Assembly (NCBI GenBank): GCA_964633145.1
Contig: CAZWFE010000009.1
Span: 6,775-70,774 of the forward strand
DNA from: CAJXSD01 sp964633145
GTDB taxonomy: Bacteria; Pseudomonadota; Alphaproteobacteria; Rhodobacterales; Rhodobacteraceae
DNA: 64,000 bases
Reading direction: 5' to 3'
In this document: positions 23,947 through 33,004 of the stretch, piece after piece
Layout: every line of letters begins with the position of its first letter
Position numbering within the stretch: the first letter of the stretch is position 1
Made by a program: the position numbers and the translations under genes
Notes under the pieces: generated by a model
Database searches by the model: none
Seen by the model: the letters and a program-made list of their open reading frames with translations, nothing else
What the model was told of the DNA's origin: nothing

Positions 23947-25752
23947 CTAGACGGCGACGCCGGCACCATTTGATGCCAAGCCAACATTTTTGCGGAACAC
24001 ATCGAATAATTCGCGGCCCAATCCGACAGAGCTATCGCTCAGATCACAGGCGGCGCAATCACGCCCGTCTAGATCATCGGCCAATACCGTCAATGTGCCA
24101 GCCACTGCATCCAATTCGATAATATCGCCATCGTGAATTTTGGCGATGGGTCCACCGTTTGCGGCCTCGGGGCTGACATGAATGGCGGCGGGCACCTTGC
24201 CCGAGGCGCCAGACATGCGCCCATCTGTGACCAAAGCCACGCGCAAACCGCGGTCTTGTAGTACGGACAAAACAGGTGTCAGCCCGTGCAATTCTGGCAT
24301 GCCATTTGCGGATGGTCCTTGGAACCGGACCACAACGATTGTGTCGCCTGTAAATTCACCTGCTTGGAATGCAGATTTTACCGCCTCTTGCGTGTGGAAC
24401 ACACGCGCAGGCGCGCGGATGATATGGCGATCCTCGGCTACGGCGGAAATTTTGATCACGCCAGTTCCCAGATTGCCTTGTAGCTGTTTTAACCCACCAG
24501 ATTTCTGGAACGGCTGCGATATAGGGCGCAATATTTTGTCGTTCAAGCTGTCGCTTGGACCGTCAACAAAGGACAGTGTCCCATCTTGCAATCGTGGTTC
24601 TTGGGCGTAATCGTGCAGGGTGTCGCCGATAATGGTGGTAACATCGCTGTGCAGCAATCCCGCATCCAACAGTTGACCGATCATATAGCTTAACCCGCCT
24701 GCTGCGTGGAAATGGTTTACGTCAGCCAAGCCATTTGGATAAACCTTGGCCATTAGCGGAACAATGGATGATAGATCATCGAAATCCTCAAGCTCAAGGA
24801 TCACACCGGCCGCACGCGCCATGGCCGGCAGGTGCAGGACCAAATTGGTCGACCCGCCCGTGGCCATCAGCCCCACAATGCCGTTCACAAATGTTTTTTC
24901 GCTAAGGATTTTATAGGTTGGGCGATAATCATCGCCCAGTGCAGTGATCGCGCTGGCGCGTTGGATGGCGTAATCTGTCAATGCCTCGCGCAGGTCGGTG
25001 TTTGGTGCCACAAAGGACGCACCGGGCAGGTGCAACCCCATAAATTCCATCAGCATTTGGTTTGTGTTGGCCGTCCCATAAAACGTGCAGGTGCCGGGGG
25101 CGTGATAGCTGGCCATTTCCGCTTTCATCAATTCGTCGCGGCTGACCTCGCCTGTGGCGAATTGTTTGCGCACGCGGGCCTTTTCATCATTTGGGATGCC
25201 CGATGGCATCGGACCGGATGGGATAAAGACCGACGGCAAAAACCCGAATGTTCCTGCCGCCATGATCAAACCCGGTACAATTTTATCGCAAATGCCCAAA
25301 TAAACGGCGGCGTCAAAGGTATTGTGCGACAATGAAATACCGGCGGCCATTGCGATGACATCACGCGAAAACAGCGACAATTCCATGCCCGGTTGCCCCT
25401 GCGTGACCCCATCACACATGGCAGGCACACCACCAGCCACCTGTGCCGTAGCACCGTGTTTGCGGGCAAATTGGCGGATTTTTTCAGGATAGGTTTCATA
25501 GGGCTGATGCGCAGACAGCATATCATTATAGGCCGTTACAATCCCGATATTGGGATGGCGCGTATCGGCCATGGTGTTTTTGTCCTGTTCCATTGCGGCA
25601 TAGGCATGCGCCTGATTTCCGCATGACAAATGCGCCCGTCTTGGACCTTGGTCAGCCTGTTGCTGCATGCGCGCAATATAATTGGTTCTTGTTTCACGGG
25701 ACCGTTCGATGATCCGCTGGGTGACTTGGTCAATGACAGGGTGTAGGGGCAT
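23947..25752 (-). CDS. edd: 6-phosphogluconate dehydratase
   Basis: Dehydrates 6-phosphogluconate to KDPG. The 601 residues belong to the IlvD/Edd family, with Fe-S cluster cysteines in GGVPAMCDGVTQGQ, GICDKIVPG and the region before it, and the C-terminal LVTDGRMSGASGKVPAAIHV signature. I chose the ATG at 25750-25752 (MPLHPVIDQV); a longer frame would cover the operator. A perfect palindrome, GTTAGCGCTAAC, lies 26 bases upstream and probably governs edd-eda together. Confidence 0.95.
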   Translation of the reverse strand: MPLHPVIDQVTQRIIERSRETRTNYIARMQQQADQGPRRAHLSCGNQAHAYAAMEQDKNTMADTRHPNIGIVTAYNDMLSAHQPYETYPEKIRQFARKHGATAQVAGGVPAMCDGVTQGQPGMELSLFSRDVIAMAAGISLSHNTFDAAVYLGICDKIVPGLIMAAGTFGFLPSVFIPSGPMPSGIPNDEKARVRKQFATGEVSRDELMKAEMASYHAPGTCTFYGTANTNQMLMEFMGLHLPGASFVAPNTDLREALTDYAIQRASAITALGDDYRPTYKILSEKTFVNGIVGLMATGGSTNLVLHLPAMARAAGVILELEDFDDLSSIVPLMAKVYPNGLADVNHFHAAGGLSYMIGQLLDAGLLHSDVTTIIGDTLHDYAQEPRLQDGTLSFVDGPSDSLNDKILRPISQPFQKSGGLKQLQGNLGTGVIKISAVAEDRHIIRAPARVFHTQEAVKSAFQAGEFTGDTIVVVRFQGPSANGMPELHGLTPVLSVLQDRGLRVALVTDGRMSGASGKVPAAIHVSPEAANGGPIAKIHDGDIIELDAVAGTLTVLADDLDGRDCAACDLSDSSVGLGRELFDVFRKNVGLASNGAGVAV

Positions 25753-25777
25753 TGGATATCCTGTTTCTAAATGGCAT

Positions 25778-25789
25778 GTTAGCGCTAAC
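25778..25789. promoter_or_regulatory. LacI-type operator upstream of edd-eda
   Basis: GTTAGCGCTAAC is a perfect 12-bp palindrome with the central CG typical of LacI/GalR-family operators. A one-mismatch relative (TGTTACCGCTAACA) lies upstream of eno. In Rhodobacteraceae the candidate regulator is CceR, a LacI-family controller of central carbon metabolism that responds to 6-phosphogluconate; the assignment is inference. Confidence 0.65.
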
Positions 25790-25892
25790 TTGTGTTTCTG
25801 GTACAATACTCATCCGCTTTTATCAAGTGTCAGATGGCGCCAAAGGTCAGATATATCTTTTCAAGGATGTCGAATGGGCCTATGTGCAGGGC

Positions 25893-27092
25893 ATGACACA
25901 GATTGATGACGCCCCGATTGTTCGCCTAAAACCCAAAGCCGCCGCCAAAGCAATTCGGCATGGCTTTCCTTGGGTTTATGATAATGAATTGGTACTGGAT
26001 CGCCGGACCAAAGCAATTGAACCCGGTACGATTGCCCAATTGCAAGACGCAGAGCGGCAGTTTCTGGGGTGGGCAGCATTTAATCCGTTGTCGAAGATTC
26101 CGGCCCGTGTGTTGGATCGTGATCCGCAGGCTGTGATTGACGGCGATTGGATTCATCGTGCTGTTCGGCATGCACTGGACCTGCGAAAAATGGTGTTTGA
26201 TGCGCCATATTATCGTGTGATCCATGCCGAGGCAGATGGATTTCCCGGATTGATCGTAGATCGATTTGACGATGTTTTCGTGGTCCAGCCGAATGCCGCA
26301 TGGATTGAACGCCGTCTGGATCATTTGGTTGCAGCCTTGGTTGAATGTGGCGGGGCGCGGGTGGTCATCAAAAATGCCTCGGGGCGCGCGCGCGCGCTTG
26401 AAGGGCTGGATGATCAAAACGCGGTTTTGCTTGGCGATATGCCCAGTGCGCCATTGCCGGTGCCGATGAATGGTGCCGTGTATATGGCCGATGTGGCAGG
26501 GGGACAAAAAACGGGTCTGTTTTATGATCAACGTCCCAATCATGCCGTTGTGAAACAGATTGCCAGCGGCGCGCAGGTGTTGGATGTATTTTCCCATGTT
26601 GGGGGATTTTCGTTAGCGGCCCTAGCAGGTGGTGCCACACAGGCCATGGCCGTGGATGGATCAGCCGCCGCGTTGGATTTGGCAGGGCAAGGCGCGCAAG
26701 CCATGGGGGCCGCCGATCGGTTTTCAACACGGCGTGGCGATGCGTTTGATGTTTTGACGGATCTGGGCGAGCAAGGCATGACCTATGATATTGTGATTTG
26801 CGATCCGCCCGCCTTTGCCGCATCGAAACCAGCGCTAGAGGCAGGATTGCGCGCCTATGAACGCGTGGCGCGATTGGCGGCGCCCTTGGTCAAAGAAGGG
26901 GGCGTATTGGTTTTATGTTCGTGCTCTCATGCTGCGGATTTGCATAAATTTCGCACGTCCTGTGTGCGCGGAATTGGGCGTGCAGGACGCGCGGGTGCGT
27001 TGTTTCACACAGGGTACGCTGGAATGGATCACCCCCTGCATTCGCAACTGGCCGAAAGTGGTTATTTGAAGTCGCTCTTTTTCCGACTATGA
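25893..27092 (+). CDS. Class I SAM-dependent 23S rRNA methyltransferase, RlmI-like
   Basis: A 399-residue cytosine-C5-type rRNA methyltransferase of the RlmI/RlmK family. It has an N-terminal PUA domain (PKAAAKAIRHGFPWVYDNEL), an EEHEP-like middle region, and the Rossmann core with the SAM loop VLDVFSHVGGFSLAAL, the acidic DPPAFA motif and the catalytic-cysteine segment VLCSCSHA. The frame is open further upstream, but the ATG at 25893 gives normal family length and keeps the edd operator outside the gene. It overlaps the following PIN gene by four bases (ATGA). Confidence 0.88.
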   Translation: MTQIDDAPIVRLKPKAAAKAIRHGFPWVYDNELVLDRRTKAIEPGTIAQLQDAERQFLGWAAFNPLSKIPARVLDRDPQAVIDGDWIHRAVRHALDLRKMVFDAPYYRVIHAEADGFPGLIVDRFDDVFVVQPNAAWIERRLDHLVAALVECGGARVVIKNASGRARALEGLDDQNAVLLGDMPSAPLPVPMNGAVYMADVAGGQKTGLFYDQRPNHAVVKQIASGAQVLDVFSHVGGFSLAALAGGATQAMAVDGSAAALDLAGQGAQAMGAADRFSTRRGDAFDVLTDLGEQGMTYDIVICDPPAFAASKPALEAGLRAYERVARLAAPLVKEGGVLVLCSCSHAADLHKFRTSCVRGIGRAGRAGALFHTGYAGMDHPLHSQLAESGYLKSLFFRL

Positions 27093-27634
27093 AAATTCTG
27101 TTTGATACCTGCGTTTTATACCCCACTGTGATGCGACATGCCCTGATGGGGGCGTGCCGTGTTATGGCGTGGGAACCGTTGTGGTCTGAGCGGATATTAG
27201 AAGAATGGGCGCGATCCACGCGAAAATTGGGCACTGAGGGTGAGATGCAAGCGCGCGCGGAAATTGCGCTGCTGCGCGCGGACTGGCCCAAGGCCTGTGT
27301 TGCCTATTCGCAAAAGGTTGAGCAGCGATTGGCATTGCCCGACCTAGCGGACCGGCATGTTTTGGCGGCAGCGATTGCAGGATCTGCGGATGTGGTGGTT
27401 ACCCTGAATAACAAAGATTTTCCAAAGCATATTTTATGGGAAGAGGGTGTGGATCGATTGGATCCGGACCGTTTGTTGTATCAGGCTTGGTTAGAGAGGC
27501 CAGATGCGATGGTCGCAGTTGGTGATGATATTCTGCGCGAGGCGCGGGTCATGTCGGATAATGATTGGACCCTGCGAGGATTGTTTAAAAAGGCCCGTTT
27601 GCCAAAATTTGCGAAAGCCATTGCCAGCGGATAG
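27089..27634 (+). CDS. PIN domain protein, RSP_2648-like
   Basis: A 181-residue PIN-fold putative ribonuclease. Acidic active-site candidates are Asp6 in LFDTCVLYP, Glu39 in the ERILEEW helix, Asp87/Asp90 in LPDLADRHVLAAA, and the Asp in TLNNKDFP. It resembles a conserved Rhodobacteraceae PIN family rather than VapC: there is no antitoxin gene beside it and it is translationally coupled to an rRNA methyltransferase. A role in rRNA or tRNA processing is an inference. A terminator follows. Confidence 0.82.
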   Translation: MKILFDTCVLYPTVMRHALMGACRVMAWEPLWSERILEEWARSTRKLGTEGEMQARAEIALLRADWPKACVAYSQKVEQRLALPDLADRHVLAAAIAGSADVVVTLNNKDFPKHILWEEGVDRLDPDRLLYQAWLERPDAMVAVGDDILREARVMSDNDWTLRGLFKKARLPKFAKAIASG

Positions 27635-27678
27635 GTCGGATGCCTGCGGCGCGAGTATTTATGCAAAAATGAAAGTAT

Positions 27679-27709
27679 ATGCGCCCCCGAAGTCGAGGGC
27701 GCATTTTTT
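27679..27709. terminator. Bidirectional intrinsic terminator
   Basis: ATGCGCCC pairs with GGGCGCAT around an inner CGA/TCG pairing and is followed by TTTTTT on the plus strand. It sits between the PIN gene and convergent eno and can serve both. Confidence 0.85.
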
Positions 27710-27710
27710 G

Positions 27711-28988
27711 TTATTTGCGCAAGATTGAGGTGCCTGCATAGATTGCGGTTTCGCCCAGTTCTTCTTCGATGCGGATCAATTGGTTGTATTTTGCCAACCG
27801 GTCTGAGCGGGCCAGTGATCCCGTTTTGATTTGACCACAGTTTGTGGCAACCGCAAGATCGGCGATTGTCGTATCCTCGGTTTCGCCAGAGCGGTGGGAC
27901 ATAACATTGGTATAGCGCGCGCGGTGGGCCATTTCGACGGCGCGCAGTGTTTCGGACAGGGTGCCGATTTGATTGACCTTGACCAGCATAGAGTTTGCGC
28001 AGCCCTGTTCAATGCCATCGGAAAGGCGCGCCGGATTGGTCACGAAAAGATCGTCGCCAACCAGTTGAACGCGGTCGCCCAAGGCATCCGTCAAAGCGCG
28101 CCAGCCGTCCCAGTCATCCTCGGCCATGCCATCTTCGATTGAGATGATGGGGTAGTCATTGACCAATTCTGTTAAGTAGGTGACGTTTTCGGCTGATGTG
28201 AGGGATTTGCCTTCGCCCGCTAATTCGTATTTGCCGTTTTTATAGTATTCGGTTGAGGCGCAATCGAGGGCAAGGTAGATGTCTTGGCCGGCTTTATAGC
28301 CCGCTTTCTCGATCGATTTGATGATGAAATCTAGCGCGTCACGGGTAGAAGAAAGGTTTGGCGCAAAGCCGCCTTCGTCACCGATGCCGGTTGAAAGGCC
28401 TGCGGCGGAGAGTTCCTTTTTCAAGGTGTGGAATACTTCGGAGCCCATGCGGACCGCGTCGCGGATATTGGTCGCGGAGACGGGCATGATCATGAATTCC
28501 TGGATGTCGATGGGGTTATCGGCATGTTCACCGCCATTGATAATGTTCATCATCGGTACGGGTAAAACGCGGGCAGATGTGCCGCCGACATAACGATAGA
28601 GTGGTTGGCCCAAGGCATCAGCCGCCGCGCGGGCCACGGCCATGGATACGCCCAAGATCGCATTTGCGCCCAGGCGCCCTTTGTTTGCGGTGCCGTCCAA
28701 TTCGATCATTGCGGCGTCGATGGATTCTTGGTCGGTGGCGTCAAAGCCGACCAGCGTGTCGGCGATTTCACCGTTGACTGCGGCGACGGCCTCAAGCACG
28801 CCTTTGCCCATATAGCGGGTTTTGTCACCATCGCGTTTTTCCACGGCTTCGTGTGCGCCGGTTGATGCGCCAGAGGGAACCGCCGCACGGCCCATTGTGC
28901 CGTCCTCTAGGATAACATCAACCTCGACGGTTGGATTGCCGCGGCTGTCCAGAATTTCGCGTGCGTGAATATCGATGATGGTTGTCAT
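27711..28988 (-). CDS. eno: Enolase
   Basis: Converts 2-phosphoglycerate to phosphoenolpyruvate. The 425-residue protein has the N-terminal EILDSRGNPTVEVDV, SGASTGAHEA, the catalytic Glu of GDEGGFAPNL, Mg ligands in ALDCASTEYY, SIEDGMAEDD and LVGDDLFVTNP, and the flexible loop SHRSGETEDT. Length is normal. It is a single-gene unit. A LacI-type operator lies 75-88 bases upstream and TTTGCGCAA repeats lie beyond it, so it may share regulation with edd-eda. Confidence 0.97.
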   Translation of the reverse strand: MTTIIDIHAREILDSRGNPTVEVDVILEDGTMGRAAVPSGASTGAHEAVEKRDGDKTRYMGKGVLEAVAAVNGEIADTLVGFDATDQESIDAAMIELDGTANKGRLGANAILGVSMAVARAAADALGQPLYRYVGGTSARVLPVPMMNIINGGEHADNPIDIQEFMIMPVSATNIRDAVRMGSEVFHTLKKELSAAGLSTGIGDEGGFAPNLSSTRDALDFIIKSIEKAGYKAGQDIYLALDCASTEYYKNGKYELAGEGKSLTSAENVTYLTELVNDYPIISIEDGMAEDDWDGWRALTDALGDRVQLVGDDLFVTNPARLSDGIEQGCANSMLVKVNQIGTLSETLRAVEMAHRARYTNVMSHRSGETEDTTIADLAVATNCGQIKTGSLARSDRLAKYNQLIRIEEELGETAIYAGTSILRK

Positions 28989-29062
28989 AATCGTGCCTTT
29001 GCTGATGATAGACGGGTTAATGGGGGTCGTTTAGCATGGGATTGCCAGAAAGGAAATATTTT

Positions 29063-29076
29063 TGTTACCGCTAACA
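29063..29076. promoter_or_regulatory. LacI-type operator upstream of eno
   Basis: TGTTACCGCTAACA is a 14-bp palindrome with one central mismatch. It matches the edd operator GTTAGCGCTAAC at 11 of 12 positions. Co-regulation of eno and edd-eda by a CceR-like protein is the simplest explanation. Confidence 0.6.
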
Positions 29077-29093
29077 TTGGGTTTGGGGCAATG

Positions 29094-29141
29094 TTTGCGC
29101 AACCTGTTTGCGCAAACCTATTTGGATTGTGATTTGCGCAA
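29094..29141. repeat. Three TTTGCGCAA repeats at the 3' end of the DMT transporter gene
   Basis: TTTGCGCAA occurs at 29094, 29107 (within the perfect palindrome GTTTGCGCAAAC, 29106-29117) and 29133, with spacings of 13 and 26 bases. The first two lie between the DMT gene stop and eno, the third inside the coding end. They could be regulator sites or form a weak terminator; function unknown. Confidence 0.5.
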
Positions 29142-29996
29142 TCTCGCTTCGCGCCAAAAGGTATAGAGGCCTGAGGTAATCACAATGAAAATGCCCAGCC
29201 CCGTGATGGGATCAATGGTTTCACCCAAAAAGACAAACGACAACATAACCGCAAAGACCAAGCGCGAATAGCGAAAGGGGGCCACGACGGATGCATCGCC
29301 AATGCGGGTTGAAATCACGATCATATAGTAGCCAATCACGGCAAACAGGATCGCCAAAGCCAGCCAGAGCGTTTCTATGGTCGTTGGCCAAACATAGGGT
29401 GTTGAGAAGGGCGCAATGACAAGCCCTGCGGTGCCCATAGCGACAAAGCCATAGATTGAAATCGTGACCGAGGGCAGTTTGGTTCGGATTTGACGGGTCA
29501 CAAGATCGCGTACAGCCAGTGCCGCAACAAAGATCAGCGCCAGGAGGGCACCGATGTTGACCCCTTGGGTGGTGGGGCGAATGATGATCAGAACACCGAT
29601 GAACCCGATGGCAATAGCCGTCCACCGTTTGACGCCCACGCGTTCACCCAATATCAGCGCGGCCCCTGCGGTCACGGCCAAGGGAATCGCCTGAATGATT
29701 GAACTTAGGATGGTCAGCGGCAGCAGGACAATCGACCAGATAAAGAAGATCGCCCCGACCAAATCCGCCAAAGTTCGGATGATGATCGGGCGTTCCCACA
29801 GTTGATTTGAATATATTGGCGCACCTTGTAGCTTGGCAATGGCGGCAAGGACAGCGGCCGCGCCAAATCCAGTTAGCACCAACAGCTGTGATGCGGGGAT
29901 TGTATCGCTGAGCAGTTTCAGAAACACATCCTCGATCGCGAATCCCAGCATGGATAGGATCATCAATAAAATGCCGCGCAGGTTATAGGTTTGCAT
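29118..29996 (-). CDS. DMT superfamily (EamA) transporter
   Basis: A 292-residue inner-membrane protein with about ten hydrophobic helices arranged as two EamA repeats (about 5-130 and 145-280). Typical elements are the LGFAIEDVFLKLLSD start and the C-terminal SVVAPFRYSRLVFAVMLSFVFLGE. EamA proteins export or import metabolites such as amino acids; specificity is unknown. I chose the ATG at 29994-29996 (MQTYNLRG). It is followed by eno on the same strand with a separate promoter region. Confidence 0.88.
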   Translation of the reverse strand: MQTYNLRGILLMILSMLGFAIEDVFLKLLSDTIPASQLLVLTGFGAAAVLAAIAKLQGAPIYSNQLWERPIIIRTLADLVGAIFFIWSIVLLPLTILSSIIQAIPLAVTAGAALILGERVGVKRWTAIAIGFIGVLIIIRPTTQGVNIGALLALIFVAALAVRDLVTRQIRTKLPSVTISIYGFVAMGTAGLVIAPFSTPYVWPTTIETLWLALAILFAVIGYYMIVISTRIGDASVVAPFRYSRLVFAVMLSFVFLGETIDPITGLGIFIVITSGLYTFWREARLRKSQSK

Positions 29997-30084
29997 GCTG
30001 TCCCAATCTTGATCACAAATCCATTCAACTAGCATAAGCCTGCGAAATTCACTGCGGTCAAGGCCATGAATGTGCCAAGGGTGG

Positions 30085-31503
30085 CTAGGTTCCGCAAAAT
30101 GTGGCTTGGACCACCTGATCCGGCTTGGGGGGCGCTGTAAAGGCCTGCGTTTTATCCGTTAGGTCATATGGGGTCTGTACAGCTTGCAGCAGGGTGTGAA
30201 ACGGCGTCATATCGCCTGCAACGGCGACTACAATTGCCGCCTCAATCTGGTGATTGCGGGGGATGATGACTGGATTGCACTGGGCCATAATGGATGCATA
30301 ATCTGCATCGCGGCGGGCGCGCCATGTTTCATACCATTCGGAAAATTCGGGACTATCAGGCAGCGTTTCTTGTGCCCCATCATTCATCAATGCCCGAAAG
30401 CTGTTGGTGAAATCCAACTGATGTGCCTGCAGTATATCTAGCCAGCTTTGAATCAATCCATCATCGGCTGGCGTCGCATCGATAATCCCAAGTTTGCGGG
30501 CAAAGATTTGGCGGCGATCATGTGCGATTTGATCAGGCATCGCATGTACGATTTTTGTTAAATGATCGATCGTATCTTGATGATCTGGCAACAGTGGCAA
30601 TAGCGCGCTGGCCAGTTGGCCCATGTTCCAAACGATAACAGCCGCTTGGTTGTCATAGGAATAGCGGCCGTATTGATCAATTGACGAATATACCGTTTGG
30701 GGATGGTATGTGTCCATGAATGCGCAGGGGCCGTAATCAATTGTTATGCCATCGATATGGCAATTATCGGTATTCATAACCCCGTGAATGAATCCAATGG
30801 ACAGCCAGTTTGCAATCAATTGGGATTGCTTGGCAATCACGGATTTCAAAAAATCAATGGGGTCTGTTGCCTGCGGGTAATGCCGAGCACGGGCATAGTC
30901 GAACAACTGCTGTAATCCATCACGATCCCCGCGCGCGGCAAAATATTGAAACGTGCCAACGCGCAGATGGCTGCTGGCCACCCGTGTTAAAACGGCCCCA
31001 GGCAGTGGGGTTTCGCGGTACACGGTATCGCCTGTCGCGACAGCAGCTAGGGCGCGGGTTGTGGGGATGCCCAGTTTGTGCATGGCCTCAGACACCAGAT
31101 ATTCGCGCAAAACAGGGCCTAGCCATGCGCGGCCGTCGCCCTGACGCGACCATTTGGTGCGGCCAGACCCCTTAAGTTGCAGGTCGAACCGTGCGCCATT
31201 TTTGCCGATCACCTCGCCCAATAATATCGCACGACCATCGCCCAGTTGGGGGTTGAAATGACCGAATTGATGGCCGCAATAGGCCTGGGCAATGGGGGTT
31301 GATCCGGCGATCTGTTCGTTTCCAGAAAAATATTCGGCGATTTGCGCCGTGTCGTCGGGGGCCGTTATGTCCAGATCAGCCGCCAGTTCGCTGTTCCATG
31401 CAATCAGGCTGGGACAAGATGCTGGCGCGGGCGTTTCCACGCTGAAAAAACGTTCGGGCAGCTTCGCATAGCTGTTATCAAATGTCAGGGTCAGGTTTAC
31501 CAT
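30085..31503 (-). CDS. selO: Protein adenylyltransferase SelO (YdiU family)
   Basis: A pseudokinase-fold enzyme that transfers AMP from ATP to Ser/Thr/Tyr of proteins, linked to redox homeostasis. The 472-residue sequence has AQAYCGHQFGHF, the nucleotide-binding LGDGRAILLGE and LKGSGRTKWSRQGDGRA, GVMNTDNCHIDG, and IDYGPCAFMDTY with the metal-binding Asp. The C-terminal FCGT matches the conserved cysteine end of bacterial members. Length is near normal. It is followed by no same-strand partner and the GNAT gene lies 9 bases upstream. Confidence 0.93.
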   Translation of the reverse strand: MVNLTLTFDNSYAKLPERFFSVETPAPASCPSLIAWNSELAADLDITAPDDTAQIAEYFSGNEQIAGSTPIAQAYCGHQFGHFNPQLGDGRAILLGEVIGKNGARFDLQLKGSGRTKWSRQGDGRAWLGPVLREYLVSEAMHKLGIPTTRALAAVATGDTVYRETPLPGAVLTRVASSHLRVGTFQYFAARGDRDGLQQLFDYARARHYPQATDPIDFLKSVIAKQSQLIANWLSIGFIHGVMNTDNCHIDGITIDYGPCAFMDTYHPQTVYSSIDQYGRYSYDNQAAVIVWNMGQLASALLPLLPDHQDTIDHLTKIVHAMPDQIAHDRRQIFARKLGIIDATPADDGLIQSWLDILQAHQLDFTNSFRALMNDGAQETLPDSPEFSEWYETWRARRDADYASIMAQCNPVIIPRNHQIEAAIVVAVAGDMTPFHTLLQAVQTPYDLTDKTQAFTAPPKPDQVVQATFCGT

Positions 31504-31512
31504 TTGCGGTCC

Positions 31513-31959
31513 TTAGAAGCTTTGAGACATCAGTCCATGGCTGTCGTGCCGTTCAAAGCCGACCGATGATAAAAATCGTTCTAGCCGCGGGTCATGTTTG
31601 GGCAAGGACAAAGACAGGGATGCAACCCCATTTTCGCGCAACATCACGCAGATTTTATTGACCGTTTCCCGACCCATACCACGCCCACGCACTTTGTCGC
31701 GCATAAATATTTGTTCCAATATTGCTTGCAACCCACCATGTGCCATGGACCAGCTGAATGTCACGATCGCATAGCCCACTGGTGCGCTGGGCGGCCCGAT
31801 CAGGTAAATTACGCCCATTGGACTGCCCTGCAGCAGCGGCATCAGCGCGCGTTCGCGCATCCCATCGTCAAGACCTAGACCAAATTCATCGCTGTAGCCC
31901 GCAACCAGCGGATCAATTTTGCCAAAATCGTCAGGATCTGCCAATCGGATATTTGTCAT
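31513..31959 (-). CDS. GNAT family N-acetyltransferase
   Basis: A 148-residue acetyltransferase. The acetyl-CoA-binding motif A is DKVRGRGMGRETVNKI, preceded by the beta-strand pattern GYAIVTFSWSMAHGGLQAILEQIFM and followed by a C-terminal SVGFERHDSHG element. The start at 31957-31959 overlaps the nucleoside hydrolase stop by ATGA, so the two are translationally coupled. The substrate is unknown. Confidence 0.87.
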   Translation of the reverse strand: MTNIRLADPDDFGKIDPLVAGYSDEFGLGLDDGMRERALMPLLQGSPMGVIYLIGPPSAPVGYAIVTFSWSMAHGGLQAILEQIFMRDKVRGRGMGRETVNKICVMLRENGVASLSLSLPKHDPRLERFLSSVGFERHDSHGLMSQSF

Positions 31960-32897
31960 AATTGTGCCAACCGATGCGTGAGCAGGTTGAAAAACCCATC
32001 TGCGTCCAAATCCCCGATGAAATATGCGTTCACAGGTCGGTCTGTCACACCCCACCAATCGGCAACGGTCATACCGCGTGTCAGGGGTGATTTTGTTTCA
32101 ATTTCCACATTGATATTTCGACCTGAAAACAATTCTGGCGCTATAAGATAGGCGATGACCGTAGGGTCATGTAATGGCGCCCCACTTGATCCGTATTTTT
32201 CTTTATCAAAACGTTCAAAGAAATCGGTCATTTGTGCGACCGCCAGACCAGCGGGTGTATTTAATGCACGAAACGCATCATTGCGTGCGCGTGTGACCAA
32301 TGCCTTATGTGTCACGTCCAGTGGTAACATTGTTATCTTCGCACCAGATTTCATAACAATTTCAGCGGCTTCTGGGTCGACGTAAATGTTAAATTCAGCG
32401 GCGGGGGTGATGTTGCCCACTTCGAAATATGCGCCGCCCATCAAAACGATCTGATCAATTTTTTCAATGATGTCAGGGGCTTTGTTTATCGCTGATGCAA
32501 TATTTGTCAGGGGTCCCAACGGGCATAGTGTGACGCTGCCGCTGGGATGCTGGCGCACTGTGTCGATGATGAAATCAACGGCGTGCATGTCCTGCAATGG
32601 CATCGTTGGATCAGGTAAGTCTGGACCATCTAATCCAGTTTTCCCATGGACGTGTTCAGCGGTCACCAGCCGATGTGCAAGCGGACGATCACAGCCTGCG
32701 AAAACGGGGATATCGGTGCGCTTGGCCAGTTCACAGACGATGCGGGCGTTTTTTTGCGTTAAATCTAGCGGCACGTTGCCGGCCACGGCCGTAATACCCA
32801 GCACTTCGATATCTTGTGGGCTGGCCAATGCCAGTAAAATTGCAATGGCATCATCTTGGCCCGGATCGGTGTCTATGATTATTTTTTTAACAGCCAT
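31956..32897 (-). CDS. Inosine/uridine-preferring nucleoside hydrolase
   Basis: Hydrolyses the N-glycosidic bond of ribonucleosides for salvage. The 313 residues begin with the Ca2+-binding IIDTDPGQDDAIA (Asp9, Asp11, Asp15, Asp16), and contain GNVPLDLTQKNA, VLMGGAYFEVGNITPAAEFNIYVDPEAA and the GAPLHDPTVIAYL metal motif. I chose the ATG at 32895-32897. No nucleoside transporter is adjacent; the GNAT gene is coupled downstream. Confidence 0.93.
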   Translation of the reverse strand: MAVKKIIIDTDPGQDDAIAILLALASPQDIEVLGITAVAGNVPLDLTQKNARIVCELAKRTDIPVFAGCDRPLAHRLVTAEHVHGKTGLDGPDLPDPTMPLQDMHAVDFIIDTVRQHPSGSVTLCPLGPLTNIASAINKAPDIIEKIDQIVLMGGAYFEVGNITPAAEFNIYVDPEAAEIVMKSGAKITMLPLDVTHKALVTRARNDAFRALNTPAGLAVAQMTDFFERFDKEKYGSSGAPLHDPTVIAYLIAPELFSGRNINVEIETKSPLTRGMTVADWWGVTDRPVNAYFIGDLDADGFFNLLTHRLAQL

Positions 32898-33004
32898 GAA
32901 ATCCCTCAATACTCGTTAACAAGTAGCTTGCACGGAATAACAGTAGTTTCAAGCGTAAAGCGGTGCCCACGGTATACCCCAAGCACCGCTGATTGGGGTG
33001 CTGC

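Noticed and set aside
27089..27634. VapC-type toxin of a toxin-antitoxin pair
   Set aside because: No antitoxin gene is adjacent, and the gene is coupled to an rRNA methyltransferase in a housekeeping context.
32898..33004. Terminator of the iron-binding protein gene (AGCACC/GGTGCT and CCCCAA/TTGGGG stems)
   Set aside because: Two competing weak stems without a U-tract; not strong enough to list as a feature.
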